A DNA stretch of 64,000 bases from Gammaproteobacteria bacterium UBA7803 (GCA_002480525.1 DLCH01000058.1:1-64000), one strand, 5' to 3'; positions 9,294-17,992 are shown, numbered from the stretch's first letter. The notes: a model not told the origin generated them from the sequence alone. A program made the numbers and translations.

Positions 9294-9416
9294 GTAGGAG
9301 CGGCCTCCCGGCCGCGATGCCCCCGGGCATCGGGTTGGAACTCAGCGGTTTGCCTTGGGCAAATCGCCAGGCCGCCGCGAAGCGGCGGCGGATCGCGGCC
9401 GGGAGGCCGCTCCTAC
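9294..9416. repeat. REPIN, long form, GGCC stem type
   Basis: Inverted REP units at 9294-9318 and 9392-9416 surround a core that again holds a CGGTTTGC-type hairpin and the GCCGCCGC-GAA-GCGGCGGC hairpin. Total length, 123 bases, equals that of the copy at 8073, but both REP units here are GGCC type. It fills the space between the convergent genes lipA and the gamma-glutamyltransferase-like gene and could act as a bidirectional transcription barrier. Confidence 0.85.
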
Positions 9417-9432
9417 AGGCAGGGTGACGGTG

Positions 9433-11292
9433 CTACCACCCCACCCCGTAATCCTCCCCGAAGTCGCTGGCGCCGCCCATCATCACGCCGCTCTCCTGGT
9501 CGAACTCGATGGCCGTGATCGGCCCGGACGTGCGGTCGCGGTACTCGGGCTCGTAGCCCATGTCGACGAGCTGGGCGCGCACCCACGCCGGAATCTTCTC
9601 GTTCAGCAGGATGCGCCCCGGCTGGGCCCGGTGGTCGCCGAAGGAATTGCGGAGCTGGAAGCTCCAGAAGTTCGGCGCCTCCACCGCCTCCTGCACGTCC
9701 ATGCCGAACTCGACCACGTTGAGGAAGAACTGGAGCAGGTTCTGGTCCTGGGAGTCGCCGCCCTGGACGGCGAAGGACAGATACGGCTTGCCGTCGCGCA
9801 GCGCCATGCCCGGGGTCAGGGTGGCCCGGGGGCGCTTGCCGGGCTCGACGACGTTGTAGGGGTTCTGGGCCGGGTCGAGCACGAAGCTCTGCATCCGCTG
9901 GCTCATGCCGATGCCGGTGTCGCCGGCGACCACCGCCGGAATCCACCCGCCCGACGGCGTCACCGAGACCACCCAGCCGTCCGCGTCGGCAGCCTGAATC
10001 GAGGTGGTGCCCGCCAGGAACTGCTCGTCGTGGCGGGGATCGAGGCTCGCCTGCTGCCATGGCGGCATGACCCCGGCGTCCTCGTCCACGGCGTTGGTCC
10101 AGTTCTCGAGATACTCGAGGAACGGGTTGTCGCCGCGCTGGAAGCGGTACGGGTCGCCCGGCTTCACCAGCGGATCGTTGCGCTCGGGATCGATGCCCTT
10201 CAGCCGCGCCGCCGCGTATTCCTTGGACAGCAGCCCCGCCATCGGCTCGTCCGGCGGGAAGTACGGGTCGCCGTAGTAGAAGTCCCGGTCGGCGAACGCA
10301 TGGTTCATGATCTGGTAGAGGGTGTGGATGTAGCGCGCGCTGTTGTAGCCCATGGCCGCCAGGTCGACGCGCTCGGCCATGTTCAGCGCCTGCAGCATCA
10401 CCGGGCCCTGCACCCAGGAGGTGAGCTTGTAGACGTCGATGTCCTTGTAGCGGGTCTGCACCGGCTCCTCGACGTGCACCTGCCAGTTCGCCAGATCCTC
10501 CAGCGTGTGCAGCCCGCCGACCTCCCGGGAACCGGCGACGAACGCCTCGGCGATGTCGCCCTCGTAGAAGCGCCGGTAGGCGGCGTAGATCGCCTCCTTG
10601 CGGGACGCGCCGGCCTCGAGGGCCTCGCGCTCCGCCTCGACCAGCTTCTCCAGCGTGCGGCGCAGGTCCGGCTGGCGGAAGATCTCGCCGGGATACGGAG
10701 CCTCCCGCGCCTCGCCCTCGTGCACCAGGAACAGCTCCCGCGACGCCGGCCACTGGCGGATCTCCTCCTTCATGCGCTCGATGGAGTCCGCCGCCTGGGC
10801 TTCGATTGGATAGCCCTCGGCCATCTCGATGGACGGCGCCAGCACGTCGGCGAGGCTGAGCTCGCCGTATTCCGCCAGCATCACCAGCAGCCCGCCCGGC
10901 GTGCCCGGCGTCACCGCCGCCAGCGGCCCGTACTCCGGCGGCACGTCCATGCCGCGCTCGCGGAAGAACTCGGGGGTCGCGCCGCTGGGGGCCACACCCA
11001 GGGCGTTGATGCCGATGACCTTCTTTTCCCCGGGGTGATAGATCAGCGCCTGGGTCTCGCCGCCCCAGCTCAGCACGTCCCACATGGTCGAGGTGGCGGC
11101 GAGCATCGCACAGGCCGCGTCCACGGCGTTGCCGCCCTGATGGAACATGCGCGCGCCGGCGGTAGCAGCCAGGGGCTTGCCGGTGATCGCCATCCAGTGC
11201 TTGCCCAGCAGCATGGGCTTGCTGGTGCGAGCCTCCGCCGGCGGTGACGTCACCGCCAGCACGACCAGGGCCAGAATCCCGAAAATCCGCAT
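9433..11292 (-). CDS. Periplasmic gamma-glutamyltransferase family protein
   Basis: A 619-residue member of the gamma-glutamyltranspeptidase (Ntn-hydrolase) family, exported by a signal peptide ending near Ala21 (PPAEA). Family members self-cleave before a Thr that becomes the catalytic nucleophile. Here the cleavage-site region reads AGTTSIQAADADGWVVS with Thr429-Thr430; the canonical TTH has Ser in place of His. N-terminal family features (GGNAVDAACAM, residues 53-63; TPGTPGG near 129) are well kept. Start 11292 is chosen over longer frames because GGAGGAAGG precedes it and the signal peptide begins there. It is divergent from the aminopeptidase gene 79 bases away. It could be a hydrolase or acylase rather than a true glutathione transpeptidase. 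Confidence 0.85.
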   Translation of the reverse strand: MRIFGILALVVLAVTSPPAEARTSKPMLLGKHWMAITGKPLAATAGARMFHQGGNAVDAACAMLAATSTMWDVLSWGGETQALIYHPGEKKVIGINALGVAPSGATPEFFRERGMDVPPEYGPLAAVTPGTPGGLLVMLAEYGELSLADVLAPSIEMAEGYPIEAQAADSIERMKEEIRQWPASRELFLVHEGEAREAPYPGEIFRQPDLRRTLEKLVEAEREALEAGASRKEAIYAAYRRFYEGDIAEAFVAGSREVGGLHTLEDLANWQVHVEEPVQTRYKDIDVYKLTSWVQGPVMLQALNMAERVDLAAMGYNSARYIHTLYQIMNHAFADRDFYYGDPYFPPDEPMAGLLSKEYAAARLKGIDPERNDPLVKPGDPYRFQRGDNPFLEYLENWTNAVDEDAGVMPPWQQASLDPRHDEQFLAGTTSIQAADADGWVVSVTPSGGWIPAVVAGDTGIGMSQRMQSFVLDPAQNPYNVVEPGKRPRATLTPGMALRDGKPYLSFAVQGGDSQDQNLLQFFLNVVEFGMDVQEAVEAPNFWSFQLRNSFGDHRAQPGRILLNEKIPAWVRAQLVDMGYEPEYRDRTSGPITAIEFDQESGVMMGGASDFGEDYGVGW

Positions 11293-11371
11293 CCGTCCTT
11301 CCTCCCGCCTTGCGCCGGACCGGAGCATCATAGACCATCGCCGCAACCCGTTTCGAACCAGCCGAGTCCCC

Positions 11372-12736
11372 ATGAACGACGTTTTCGTAACCGCCACGGA
11401 CGAAGCCGTGACGCCCATCCGCCTGGTCCGCACCGAGGCGCTCGACGAGTTCCTCGGCAGCCTCGGCGACGCCGAGCGCCGCTGGGCCGAGCGCGGCGGC
11501 TTCAAGGCCAAGCCCGGCCAGGCGGTGTGGCTGCCGGACGCCTCCGGCGCCCCGGGACGGGTCGCGGTCGGCTGGGACGGCCGGGATTCCCTGAGCACCC
11601 TGGGCGGTCTGCCGCTCACCCTGGCGGAAGGCGTCTACCAGATCGAAGGCGAGGTCACCGAGCTGCAGCTCCTCGGCTGGGCCACCGGCGCCTACCAGTT
11701 CGAGCGCTACCGCACCGCCGAGCGCCAGCCCGCCCGGCTGATGCTGCCCGCGGCGCACGACGGCAACCGGCTCGCCAACCTGGCCGCGGCCACCACGCTG
11801 ATCCGCGATCTCATCAATACCCCCGCCCAGGACATGCTGCCCTCCCACCTGGCGGCCGAGGCGGATCAGCTCGCCCAGGTGCAGATGGCGGAATGCACCA
11901 TCACCGAAGGCGAGGCACTGCTCGACCGCAGCCTGTTCGCCATTCACGCCGTGGGCCGCGCCGCCACCGACGCGCCGCGGCTGATCGACATCCGCTGGGG
12001 CGACGCGTCCCACCCGGAGGTGGTGCTGATCGGCAAGGGCGTGTGCTTCGACAGCGGCGGTCTCGATCTCAAGCCCGCCAGCGCCATGCGCACCATGAAG
12101 AAGGACATGGGCGGCGCGGCCCAGGTGCTCGGCCTGGCCCAGCTCGTCATGGCCCAGCGCCTGCCCGTGCGGCTGCGGGTGCTGATCCCGGCGGTGGAGA
12201 ACGCCGTCGCCGGCAACGCCTTCCGTCCCGGGGACGTGCTGCCCACCTACAAGGGCATCACCGTGGAGATCGACAACACCGACGCCGAGGGCCGGCTGGT
12301 GCTGTGCGACGCCATCGCCCTGGCCGCGGAGGAGAGCCCGGCGCTGATCGTCGACTTCGCGACCCTGACCGGCTCCGCCCGTTCGGCGGTGGGCGCCGAG
12401 ATCTCCGCCATGTTCAGCAACGACAACGCGGTGGCGGACGCCATCGCCCGGGCCGGCGCGGCGGTGGACGATCCGGTGTGGCGCATGCCGCTGCACCGGG
12501 ACTACAACTACAAGCTCGAGAGCAAGGTGGCCGACGTGGTCAACTCCGCGTCCACGCCCTACGCCGGCGCCGTCACCGCAGCCCTGTTCCTGGACCGCTT
12601 CGTCGGTGAGGTGCCCTGGGTGCACTTCGACATCATGGCGTTCAACACCCGCTACCGGCCGGGCCGGCCCGAGGGCGGCGAAGCCATGGCGGCCCGGGCC
12701 GTGTTCCACTACCTCGAGCAGCGGTTCGGCGCGTGA
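11372..12736 (+). CDS. pepA: Leucyl aminopeptidase family M17
   Basis: A 454-residue cytosolic di-metal aminopeptidase. All M17 catalytic and metal residues are visible: Lys222 and Asp227 in GKGVCFDSGG, Lys in LDLKP just after, the Asp in MKKDMGG, and Asp304, Glu306 and Arg308 in NTDAEGR. The N-terminal 160 residues form the more variable domain. It is shorter than E. coli PepA (about 500), so PepB-like is an alternative name. The start ATG at 11372 begins the conserved reading frame; the longer in-frame extension to 11147 runs through the divergent promoter region and is rejected. The stop overlaps the hisI GTG. Confidence 0.9.
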   Translation: MNDVFVTATDEAVTPIRLVRTEALDEFLGSLGDAERRWAERGGFKAKPGQAVWLPDASGAPGRVAVGWDGRDSLSTLGGLPLTLAEGVYQIEGEVTELQLLGWATGAYQFERYRTAERQPARLMLPAAHDGNRLANLAAATTLIRDLINTPAQDMLPSHLAAEADQLAQVQMAECTITEGEALLDRSLFAIHAVGRAATDAPRLIDIRWGDASHPEVVLIGKGVCFDSGGLDLKPASAMRTMKKDMGGAAQVLGLAQLVMAQRLPVRLRVLIPAVENAVAGNAFRPGDVLPTYKGITVEIDNTDAEGRLVLCDAIALAAEESPALIVDFATLTGSARSAVGAEISAMFSNDNAVADAIARAGAAVDDPVWRMPLHRDYNYKLESKVADVVNSASTPYAGAVTAALFLDRFVGEVPWVHFDIMAFNTRYRPGRPEGGEAMAARAVFHYLEQRFGA

Positions 12737-13140
12737 GCCTGTTCCACGAGCTCGAAGACGCCGCCACCGGCGACACCCGGCCCCTCGGCGCCGTGCTGGA
12801 CGCGGTGAAGTTCGACGACCGGGGGCTCGTCCCCGCCATCGCCCAGGACGCGACCACCCAGGAGGTGCTGATGCTCGCCTGGATGAACCGGGAGGCGCTT
12901 GCCGCCACCCTGGCGGAAGGCCGGGCCTGCTACTACTCCCGCAGCCGGCGGGCGCTGTGGCGCAAGGGCGAGACCTCGGGCCACGCCCAGCGGCTGCGGG
13001 AACTGCGCTTCGACTGCGACGGCGACGCGGTGCTGCTGCTGGTGGATCAGACCGGGCCCGCCTGCCACACCAACCGGCCGAACTGCTTCTACCTGCGCGT
13101 CGACGGCGACCGCGTGCGGGTGACCGCCGACCCGGCCTGA
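12733..13140 (+). CDS. hisI: Phosphoribosyl-AMP cyclohydrolase
   Basis: Third step of histidine biosynthesis, opening the adenine ring of phosphoribosyl-AMP; zinc-dependent and cytosolic. It is 135 residues and monofunctional (no HisE domain). WMNREAL, WRKGETSGH and the metal-binding pair DCDGD and CHT (near residues 96-98 and 114) are present. The GTG start overlaps the pepA stop as GTGA, so it is translationally coupled to an aminopeptidase rather than to other his genes, an unusual location. The ATG at 12733+135 would remove conserved N-terminal residues and is not used. Confidence 0.93.
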   Translation: MSLFHELEDAATGDTRPLGAVLDAVKFDDRGLVPAIAQDATTQEVLMLAWMNREALAATLAEGRACYYSRSRRALWRKGETSGHAQRLRELRFDCDGDAVLLLVDQTGPACHTNRPNCFYLRVDGDRVRVTADPA

Positions 13141-13148
13141 CCTATACT
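13120..13148 (+). promoter_or_regulatory. Candidate sigma-70 promoter for the cysS leader
   Basis: GTGACC (13120-13125, four of six matches to TTGACA) lies 17 bases before TATACT (13143-13148, five of six matches to TATAAT). The predicted transcription start near 13155 falls almost on the ATG of a 20-codon ORF at 13157. The -35 is inside the hisI 3' end. Confidence 0.5.
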
Positions 13149-13156
13149 CGCCGCCC

Positions 13157-13219
13157 ATGAACTCCCCCGCCTTCGAGACCGACGAGACCGCGAAGACGCG
13201 CCGCCGCTGTTGTCGCTGA
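13157..13219 (+). CDS. Possible cysS leader peptide (20 aa)
   Basis: Short ORF MNSPAFETDETAKTRRRCCR in front of cysS. Its last codons are three CGC Arg codons, then TGT TGT Cys and CGC Arg. Both Cys codons are the T-ending form, which is uncommon in this GC-rich window. The ORF would be leaderless if the promoter just upstream is real. The run GAAGACG (13192-13198) can pair with CGTCTTC downstream in the 51-base spacer before cysS, so ribosome stalling at the Cys codons could change folding. Position, Cys codons and promoter suggest regulation of cysteinyl-tRNA synthetase by charged tRNA-Cys; this is inference. It may be an untranslated artefact. Confidence 0.4.
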   Translation: MNSPAFETDETAKTRRRCCR

Positions 13220-13270
13220 CCGGCCACGGCCCCGCCAACCCGTCTTCAGCCACCGTCTCGGAGCAGCGTC

Positions 13271-14659
13271 ATGGAACTCAGACTTCACAACACCAGGAGC
13301 GGCCGCAAGGAAACCTTCCGGCCCGCCGACCCCGACCGCGTCACCATGTACGTCTGCGGCCCCACCGTGTACGGCCGCGTGCACATCGGCAACGGCCGCC
13401 CCGCCGTGGTGTTCGACGTGCTCTACCGGCTGCTGCGGGTGCTCTACCGCGACGTGGCCTACGTCCGAAACGTCACCGACATCGACGACAAGATCAACGC
13501 CGCGGCCCAGGCCGGCGGTGAGCCCATCAGCGCGCTGGCCGAACGTTTCACCCGGGCCTACCGCGAGGACGTGCTGGCGCTGGGTACCCTGGAACCCACC
13601 GTGGAGCCCCGGGCCACCGGCCACATCGCCGAGATCATCGCCATGATCGAGCGGCTGGTCGAGCGCGGTCACGCCTACGAGGCCGACGGCCACGTGCTGT
13701 TCCACGTGCCGTCGGACCCGGACTACGGCAGCCTGTCCCACCGCTCGCTGGAGGACATGATCGACGGCGCCCGGGTCGAGGTCGCACCCTACAAGCGCGA
13801 CCCCAAGGACTTCGTGCTGTGGAAACCGTCCGGGCCGGAGCTGCCCGGCTGGGACAGCCCGTGGGGCCGGGGCCGGCCGGGCTGGCACATCGAGTGCTCG
13901 GCGATGATCAAGCGCCACCTGGGCGAGACCATCGACATTCACGGCGGCGGTTCGGATCTGACCTTTCCCCACCACGAGAACGAAGCCTCCCAGAGCCGCT
14001 GCGCCAACGATGCCGACGAGTACGTCCGCTACTGGCTGCACAACGGCATGCTGACGCTGGGCCAGGAGAAGATGTCCAAGTCGCTCGGCAACATCGTGAC
14101 CATTCACGAACTGCTCGAGCGGCACAGCGGCGAGGTGCTGCGCTACGCCCTGCTGTCCGGGCAGTACCGCCAGCAGCTCGCCTTCTCGGAGGATCTGCTG
14201 ACCCAGGCCGCCAGCAGCCTGGACCGGCTCTACGAAGCCCTGCGCGGCGCCGGCCAGACCAGCGCCGACTTCACAGACCTCGAGGCGAGCGATTACCCAG
14301 CCGACGTGCTCGAAGCGCTGTGCGACGACCTGAACACGCCCCGGGCGCTGGCTGCCATGCACGCCCTGGCGGACGCCGTGCACCAGACCACCGACGCCGC
14401 CGAGCGCACGGCCATTCAGCGCCGGCTGCTGGCCGGCGGCTGGCTGCTCGGACTGCTGGGCGACACCGTGGACGCCCACTTCCAGCGCGGCAGCAGCCTG
14501 GACGCCGACCGCATCGAGGCCCTCATCGAGGCGCGCAACGACGCCCGCCGCAACAAGGACTTCCGGCGCGCCGACGAGATCCGCGACGAGCTGGCGGCCG
14601 CCGGCATCGAGCTGGAGGACAGCCGCGAGGGCACCCGCTGGAAGGTGCGGGGCACGTGA
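13271..14659 (+). CDS. cysS: Cysteinyl-tRNA synthetase
   Basis: Class I aminoacyl-tRNA synthetase, 462 residues, normal length for a monomeric CysRS. The signature region CGPTVYGRVHIGN includes the zinc ligand Cys29 and the HIGN form of HIGH at 38-41. The KMSKS loop is at 267-271. The zinc-binding GWHIECSAM and HHENE segments are also present. The C-terminal DALR/anticodon-binding part ends WKVRGT. GGAG lies about eight bases before the ATG. A short Cys-containing ORF and a candidate promoter lie directly upstream. A flavin monooxygenase starts 36 bases downstream. Confidence 0.96.
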   Translation: MELRLHNTRSGRKETFRPADPDRVTMYVCGPTVYGRVHIGNGRPAVVFDVLYRLLRVLYRDVAYVRNVTDIDDKINAAAQAGGEPISALAERFTRAYREDVLALGTLEPTVEPRATGHIAEIIAMIERLVERGHAYEADGHVLFHVPSDPDYGSLSHRSLEDMIDGARVEVAPYKRDPKDFVLWKPSGPELPGWDSPWGRGRPGWHIECSAMIKRHLGETIDIHGGGSDLTFPHHENEASQSRCANDADEYVRYWLHNGMLTLGQEKMSKSLGNIVTIHELLERHSGEVLRYALLSGQYRQQLAFSEDLLTQAASSLDRLYEALRGAGQTSADFTDLEASDYPADVLEALCDDLNTPRALAAMHALADAVHQTTDAAERTAIQRRLLAGGWLLGLLGDTVDAHFQRGSSLDADRIEALIEARNDARRNKDFRRADEIRDELAAAGIELEDSREGTRWKVRGT

Positions 14660-14695
14660 TCCGCGATCTCGAACGATGACCACGCGGGGTCCGGA

Positions 14696-15889
14696 TTGAG
14701 CTCCGTCGGCATCGTCGGTGGCGGCATCGGCGGGCTGACCCTGGCCCTGGCCCTGCGCGAGGCCGGCGTCACCGACGTCACCGTCTACGAGCGTTACGCG
14801 GCCCCGGAATCCCTCGGGGCCGGGGTCCAGCTCTCACCGAACGCCACCAAGGTGCTGCACGCCCTGGGCCTCAAGGGCCCGCTGGCGGACGTGGCCTTCT
14901 ACCCCCAGGCCGTGCAGCTCCGGACCTGGCGCACCGGCTACCTCATCGCCGCCCGCCCGCTCGGCCACTTCTCCGAGGCCCGCTACGGCGCGCCCTACTA
15001 CCACGTGCACCGGGGCGACCTGCACGGTCTGCTGCTGGAGGCCGTTACCGGCCGCGGCATTGCCGTGCGCACCGGCCGGGTCTGCACCGGCGCCGGCGAA
15101 GACGACCGGGGCCCCTGGGCGGACTTCGAGGACGGCCGGGAACGCCACGACGTGATCGTCGGCTGCGACGGCATCCACTCCGCCGTGCGCGACAGCCTGT
15201 TCGAGGCGGCGGCGCCGGTGTTCACCGGCCACGTCGCCTGGCGCGGCATGGTGGCCGCGGCGGATCTGCCGGAGAAACTGATACCGCCCACGGCCACGGC
15301 GTGGCTGGGGCCCAAGCGCCACTTCGTCCACTACTACGTGCGCCGCGGCGAGCTGGTGAACTTCGTCGGCGTGGTGGAGACCGACCGCCGGCCGGGCGAG
15401 TCCTGGCGCGAGCCGGGCGAGCGCGCCGAGCTGGCAGAGGACTTCGCCGGCTGGCACCCGATGATCCACCACCTGATCGACGCCGCCGGCGAGGTCTACC
15501 GCTGGGCCCTCTACGACCGCGCGCCGCTGCCCACCTGGCGGCGCGGCTGCGTCACCCTGCTGGGCGACGCCTGCCACCCCATGCGCCCGTATCTCGCCCA
15601 GGGCGCCGGCATGGCCATCGAGGACGCCTGGGTGCTGTCGCGGTTGCTGGAACGCTGGGAGGACCAGCCCGCCAGCGGGCTCGAGGAGTACGAGCGCTAC
15701 CGCCTGCCCCGCACCGCCCGGGTCCAGGCCCGCTCCCGGGCCCAGGGTGAAGAGTTCCATCTGAGCGAACGCCGCGCGGTGTGGACGCGCAACTTCAAGC
15801 TGGCGCTGGGCAGCCGCTACCTGCCCGAGATCGCCATGAAGCAGTTCGACTGGCTGCACGGCTACGACTGCGTGCGCGGCTTCGAGTGA
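14696..15889 (+). CDS. FAD-dependent monooxygenase, group A (salicylate hydroxylase-like)
   Basis: A 397-residue class A flavoprotein monooxygenase that would use NAD(P)H and oxygen to hydroxylate an aromatic or similar ring. The GGGIGG dinucleotide loop is at residues 8-13, and the second FAD motif GDACHPMRPYLAQGAG begins near 290. Nearest relatives by motif are salicylate and 3-hydroxybenzoate hydroxylases, but the substrate cannot be deduced. No ATG or GTG is available before the FAD motif, so the TTG at 14696 is taken as start. It overlaps the TGA of a 7-codon ORF (14676-14699) as TTGA, suggesting coupling. It probably shares the cysS transcript. Confidence 0.85.
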   Translation: MSSVGIVGGGIGGLTLALALREAGVTDVTVYERYAAPESLGAGVQLSPNATKVLHALGLKGPLADVAFYPQAVQLRTWRTGYLIAARPLGHFSEARYGAPYYHVHRGDLHGLLLEAVTGRGIAVRTGRVCTGAGEDDRGPWADFEDGRERHDVIVGCDGIHSAVRDSLFEAAAPVFTGHVAWRGMVAAADLPEKLIPPTATAWLGPKRHFVHYYVRRGELVNFVGVVETDRRPGESWREPGERAELAEDFAGWHPMIHHLIDAAGEVYRWALYDRAPLPTWRRGCVTLLGDACHPMRPYLAQGAGMAIEDAWVLSRLLERWEDQPASGLEEYERYRLPRTARVQARSRAQGEEFHLSERRAVWTRNFKLALGSRYLPEIAMKQFDWLHGYDCVRGFE

Positions 15890-15962
15890 CCGTCCCCCGC
15901 CCGGATGGCCAATGGCCGGCGGGACCTTCTAAGATCACCGTTCACCAAGCACCGGAGCGACC

Positions 15963-17381
15963 ATGAACACGGCCAACGTCGACCGCTTCGTCAACGCCCG
16001 CTGGGACGACAGCATCGTGCCGACCCTGTGCGACTACGTGCGCATACCCAACAAGTCGCCGGCGTTCGACCCGGACTGGCAGGCCCACGGCCACATGGAG
16101 CGGGCCGTCCGGCTGCTCGAGCAATGGGCTCTGGCGGCGGACGTGGACGGGCTCTCGGCCGAGGTGGTGACCCTGCCGGGACGCACGCCGCTGCTGTTCA
16201 TCGAAGTGGCGGGCACCGGCGCCCCCGGCACGGTGCTGCTGTACGGCCACTACGACAAGCAGCCGGAGTTCGACGGCTGGGAGCCGGAGCTCGGCCCCTG
16301 GGAGCCGGTGATCCGGGACGGCCGGCTGTACGGCCGCGGCGGCGCCGACGACGGCTACGCCCTGTTCGGTTCCCTCACGGCCATCGCCGCGCTGCAGGCC
16401 GAAGGCATCGAACACGCCCGCTGCGTGCTGCTGATCGAGGGCTGCGAGGAGAGCGGCAGCTTCGACCTGCCGTTCTACGTCGAGGCCCTGGCGGACCGGA
16501 TCGGCGACCCGGAGCTGGTGGTCTGCCTCGACGCCGAGTGCGGCGACTACCAGGCCCTGTGGGTGACCACGTCCCTGCGCGGCATGCTGCCCGGCGTGCT
16601 CGACGTGCGGGTGCTCACCGAAGGGCAGCATTCCGGGGCAGCCGGCGGCATCGTGCCGTCGAGCTTCCGGCTGCTGCGTGCGCTCGTCGAGCGGGTGGAG
16701 GACGCCGCCACCGGACGGCTGCACGAGGCCCTGTACGTGGACGTCCCGGCGGATGCCCACGCCCAGCTCGCCGAGGTAGCGGCGGCCCTGGGGCGGGACG
16801 GCATCGTCGGCCGGTTCCCCTGGATCGACGGCATGCAGCCGGAAACCGACGACCTGGTGGAGCTGCTGCTGAACAACGCCTGGCGGCCGAGCCTGGCCAC
16901 CGTCGGCCTCGGCGGCGCGCCCGACGTCGGCAACGCCGGCAACACCCTGCGGCCGGGAACCCGGGCCAAGCTGGTGTTCCGTCTGCCGCCGACCCTGGAT
17001 GCCGCCTCAGCGGGCCGGGCGATCAAGACCGAGCTGGAGCGGGACCCGCCCCACGGCGCCCGGGTGCGCTTCGAGCTGGAGACGCCCCAGACCGGCTGGA
17101 AGGCGCCGGCGCTGTCGCCGTGGCTGGAATCGTCGGTGCGGCGGGCATCGACGGACCACTTCGGCGCGCCGGCCCGGTTCATGGGCATGGGCGGCACGAT
17201 TCCGTTCATGAAGATGCTGGGGGATGCTTACCCGTCCACTCAGTTCCTGGTCACCGGCGTGCTGGGGCCCAAGTCGAACGCCCACGGGCCGAACGAGTTC
17301 CTGGAGATCGCGACGGGCAAACGGATCACCGCCTGCGTGGCCCGGGTGATCGCGGACCACGCCCGGCGGCCGCGGGATTGA
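15963..17381 (+). CDS. M20 family metallopeptidase/dipeptidase
   Basis: A 472-residue cytosolic zinc hydrolase of the M20 (ArgE/DapE/CPG2/carnosinase) family. Metal and catalytic residues visible: His96 and Asp98 in YGHYDKQP, Asp129 in GRGGADDGYA, Glu162-Glu163 in GCEESGS, and the C-terminal His in KSNAHGPNEF. The dimerisation domain lies between about 195 and 330. This subgroup is usually annotated as dipeptidase or cytosolic nonspecific peptidase; amide substrates other than peptides are possible. It follows the monooxygenase by 73 bases and converges with the HNH gene with only 20 bases between stops. Confidence 0.87.
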   Translation: MNTANVDRFVNARWDDSIVPTLCDYVRIPNKSPAFDPDWQAHGHMERAVRLLEQWALAADVDGLSAEVVTLPGRTPLLFIEVAGTGAPGTVLLYGHYDKQPEFDGWEPELGPWEPVIRDGRLYGRGGADDGYALFGSLTAIAALQAEGIEHARCVLLIEGCEESGSFDLPFYVEALADRIGDPELVVCLDAECGDYQALWVTTSLRGMLPGVLDVRVLTEGQHSGAAGGIVPSSFRLLRALVERVEDAATGRLHEALYVDVPADAHAQLAEVAAALGRDGIVGRFPWIDGMQPETDDLVELLLNNAWRPSLATVGLGGAPDVGNAGNTLRPGTRAKLVFRLPPTLDAASAGRAIKTELERDPPHGARVRFELETPQTGWKAPALSPWLESSVRRASTDHFGAPARFMGMGGTIPFMKMLGDAYPSTQFLVTGVLGPKSNAHGPNEFLEIATGKRITACVARVIADHARRPRD

Positions 17382-17401
17382 GCGGCCCGCCGGCGGGGCG
17401 G

Positions 17402-17992
17402 CTACTGCAGCAGCCGGCTCTGCCGGCTGAAGCTCTTCTTCAGGAAATCCATCTGGTCGCCGAGAATCCGGCCGCTGTTGGTCAGCGCCAGATACTCCGC
17501 GAAGTTGGGCACGTAGGGCAGCGCCAGCAGCTCCATGCCGCAGTCCTCGAGCAGGCGATTGCCCTTGTGGTGGTTGCACCGCTTGCACGCGGCCACCACG
17601 TTGTCCCAGACGTCCTGCCCGCGCCGCGACAGGGGCACCACGTGGTCGCGGGTGAGCTCGCCGTCGGGGAACGTCTTGCCGCAGTACAGACAGACGCTCA
17701 GGTCACGGCGGAACAGGGCCTCGTTGGTGAGCGGCGGCACGCCGCGCACCGGCGGCAGCATCTTGCCGTCGCAGGCGATGATGCTGTGAATGTCCATGGT
17801 GCTGCGGGTGGCGCTGACTCTGGAATGACCGCCCCGCAGGCGCAGCACGGCGTCGCCGAGGGTCCAGACCACGATGTCGCGGGCGTAGAGACAGACCGCC
17901 TCCTGCCAGCTCACCCATTCGACCGGCTTACCCGAAATGTCGAGCCGCAGAATGCGCGGCACGCGCTCGAACTCGGAAATCGTGGCGACCAT
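17402..17992 (-). CDS. HNH endonuclease
   Basis: A 196-residue HNH/McrA-type nuclease domain protein. A zinc knuckle is formed by Cys101 and Cys104 (CLYCGKTF) and Cys136 and Cys139 (CKRCN). The HNH residues are His117 (TRDHVVP), Asn131 and His141. The N-terminal 90 residues are a conserved extension seen in the stand-alone HNH proteins of many proteobacteria, whose function is not established. There is no intron, intein, phage or restriction context, so it looks like a chromosomal housekeeping member. AGGAG lies five bases before the ATG. Confidence 0.85.
   Translation of the reverse strand: MVATISEFERVPRILRLDISGKPVEWVSWQEAVCLYARDIVVWTLGDAVLRLRGGHSRVSATRSTMDIHSIIACDGKMLPPVRGVPPLTNEALFRRDLSVCLYCGKTFPDGELTRDHVVPLSRRGQDVWDNVVAACKRCNHHKGNRLLEDCGMELLALPYVPNFAEYLALTNSGRILGDQMDFLKKSFSRQSRLLQ

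Noticed and set aside
11341..11371. T-arm-like TTTCGAACC suggesting a tRNA
   Set aside because: No acceptor, D or anticodon stems can be drawn around it; it is the short divergent spacer before the aminopeptidase gene.
17402..17992. HNH nuclease as part of a defence or mobile element
   Set aside because: No methyltransferase, phage, intron or toxin genes adjoin it, and neighbours are housekeeping genes.
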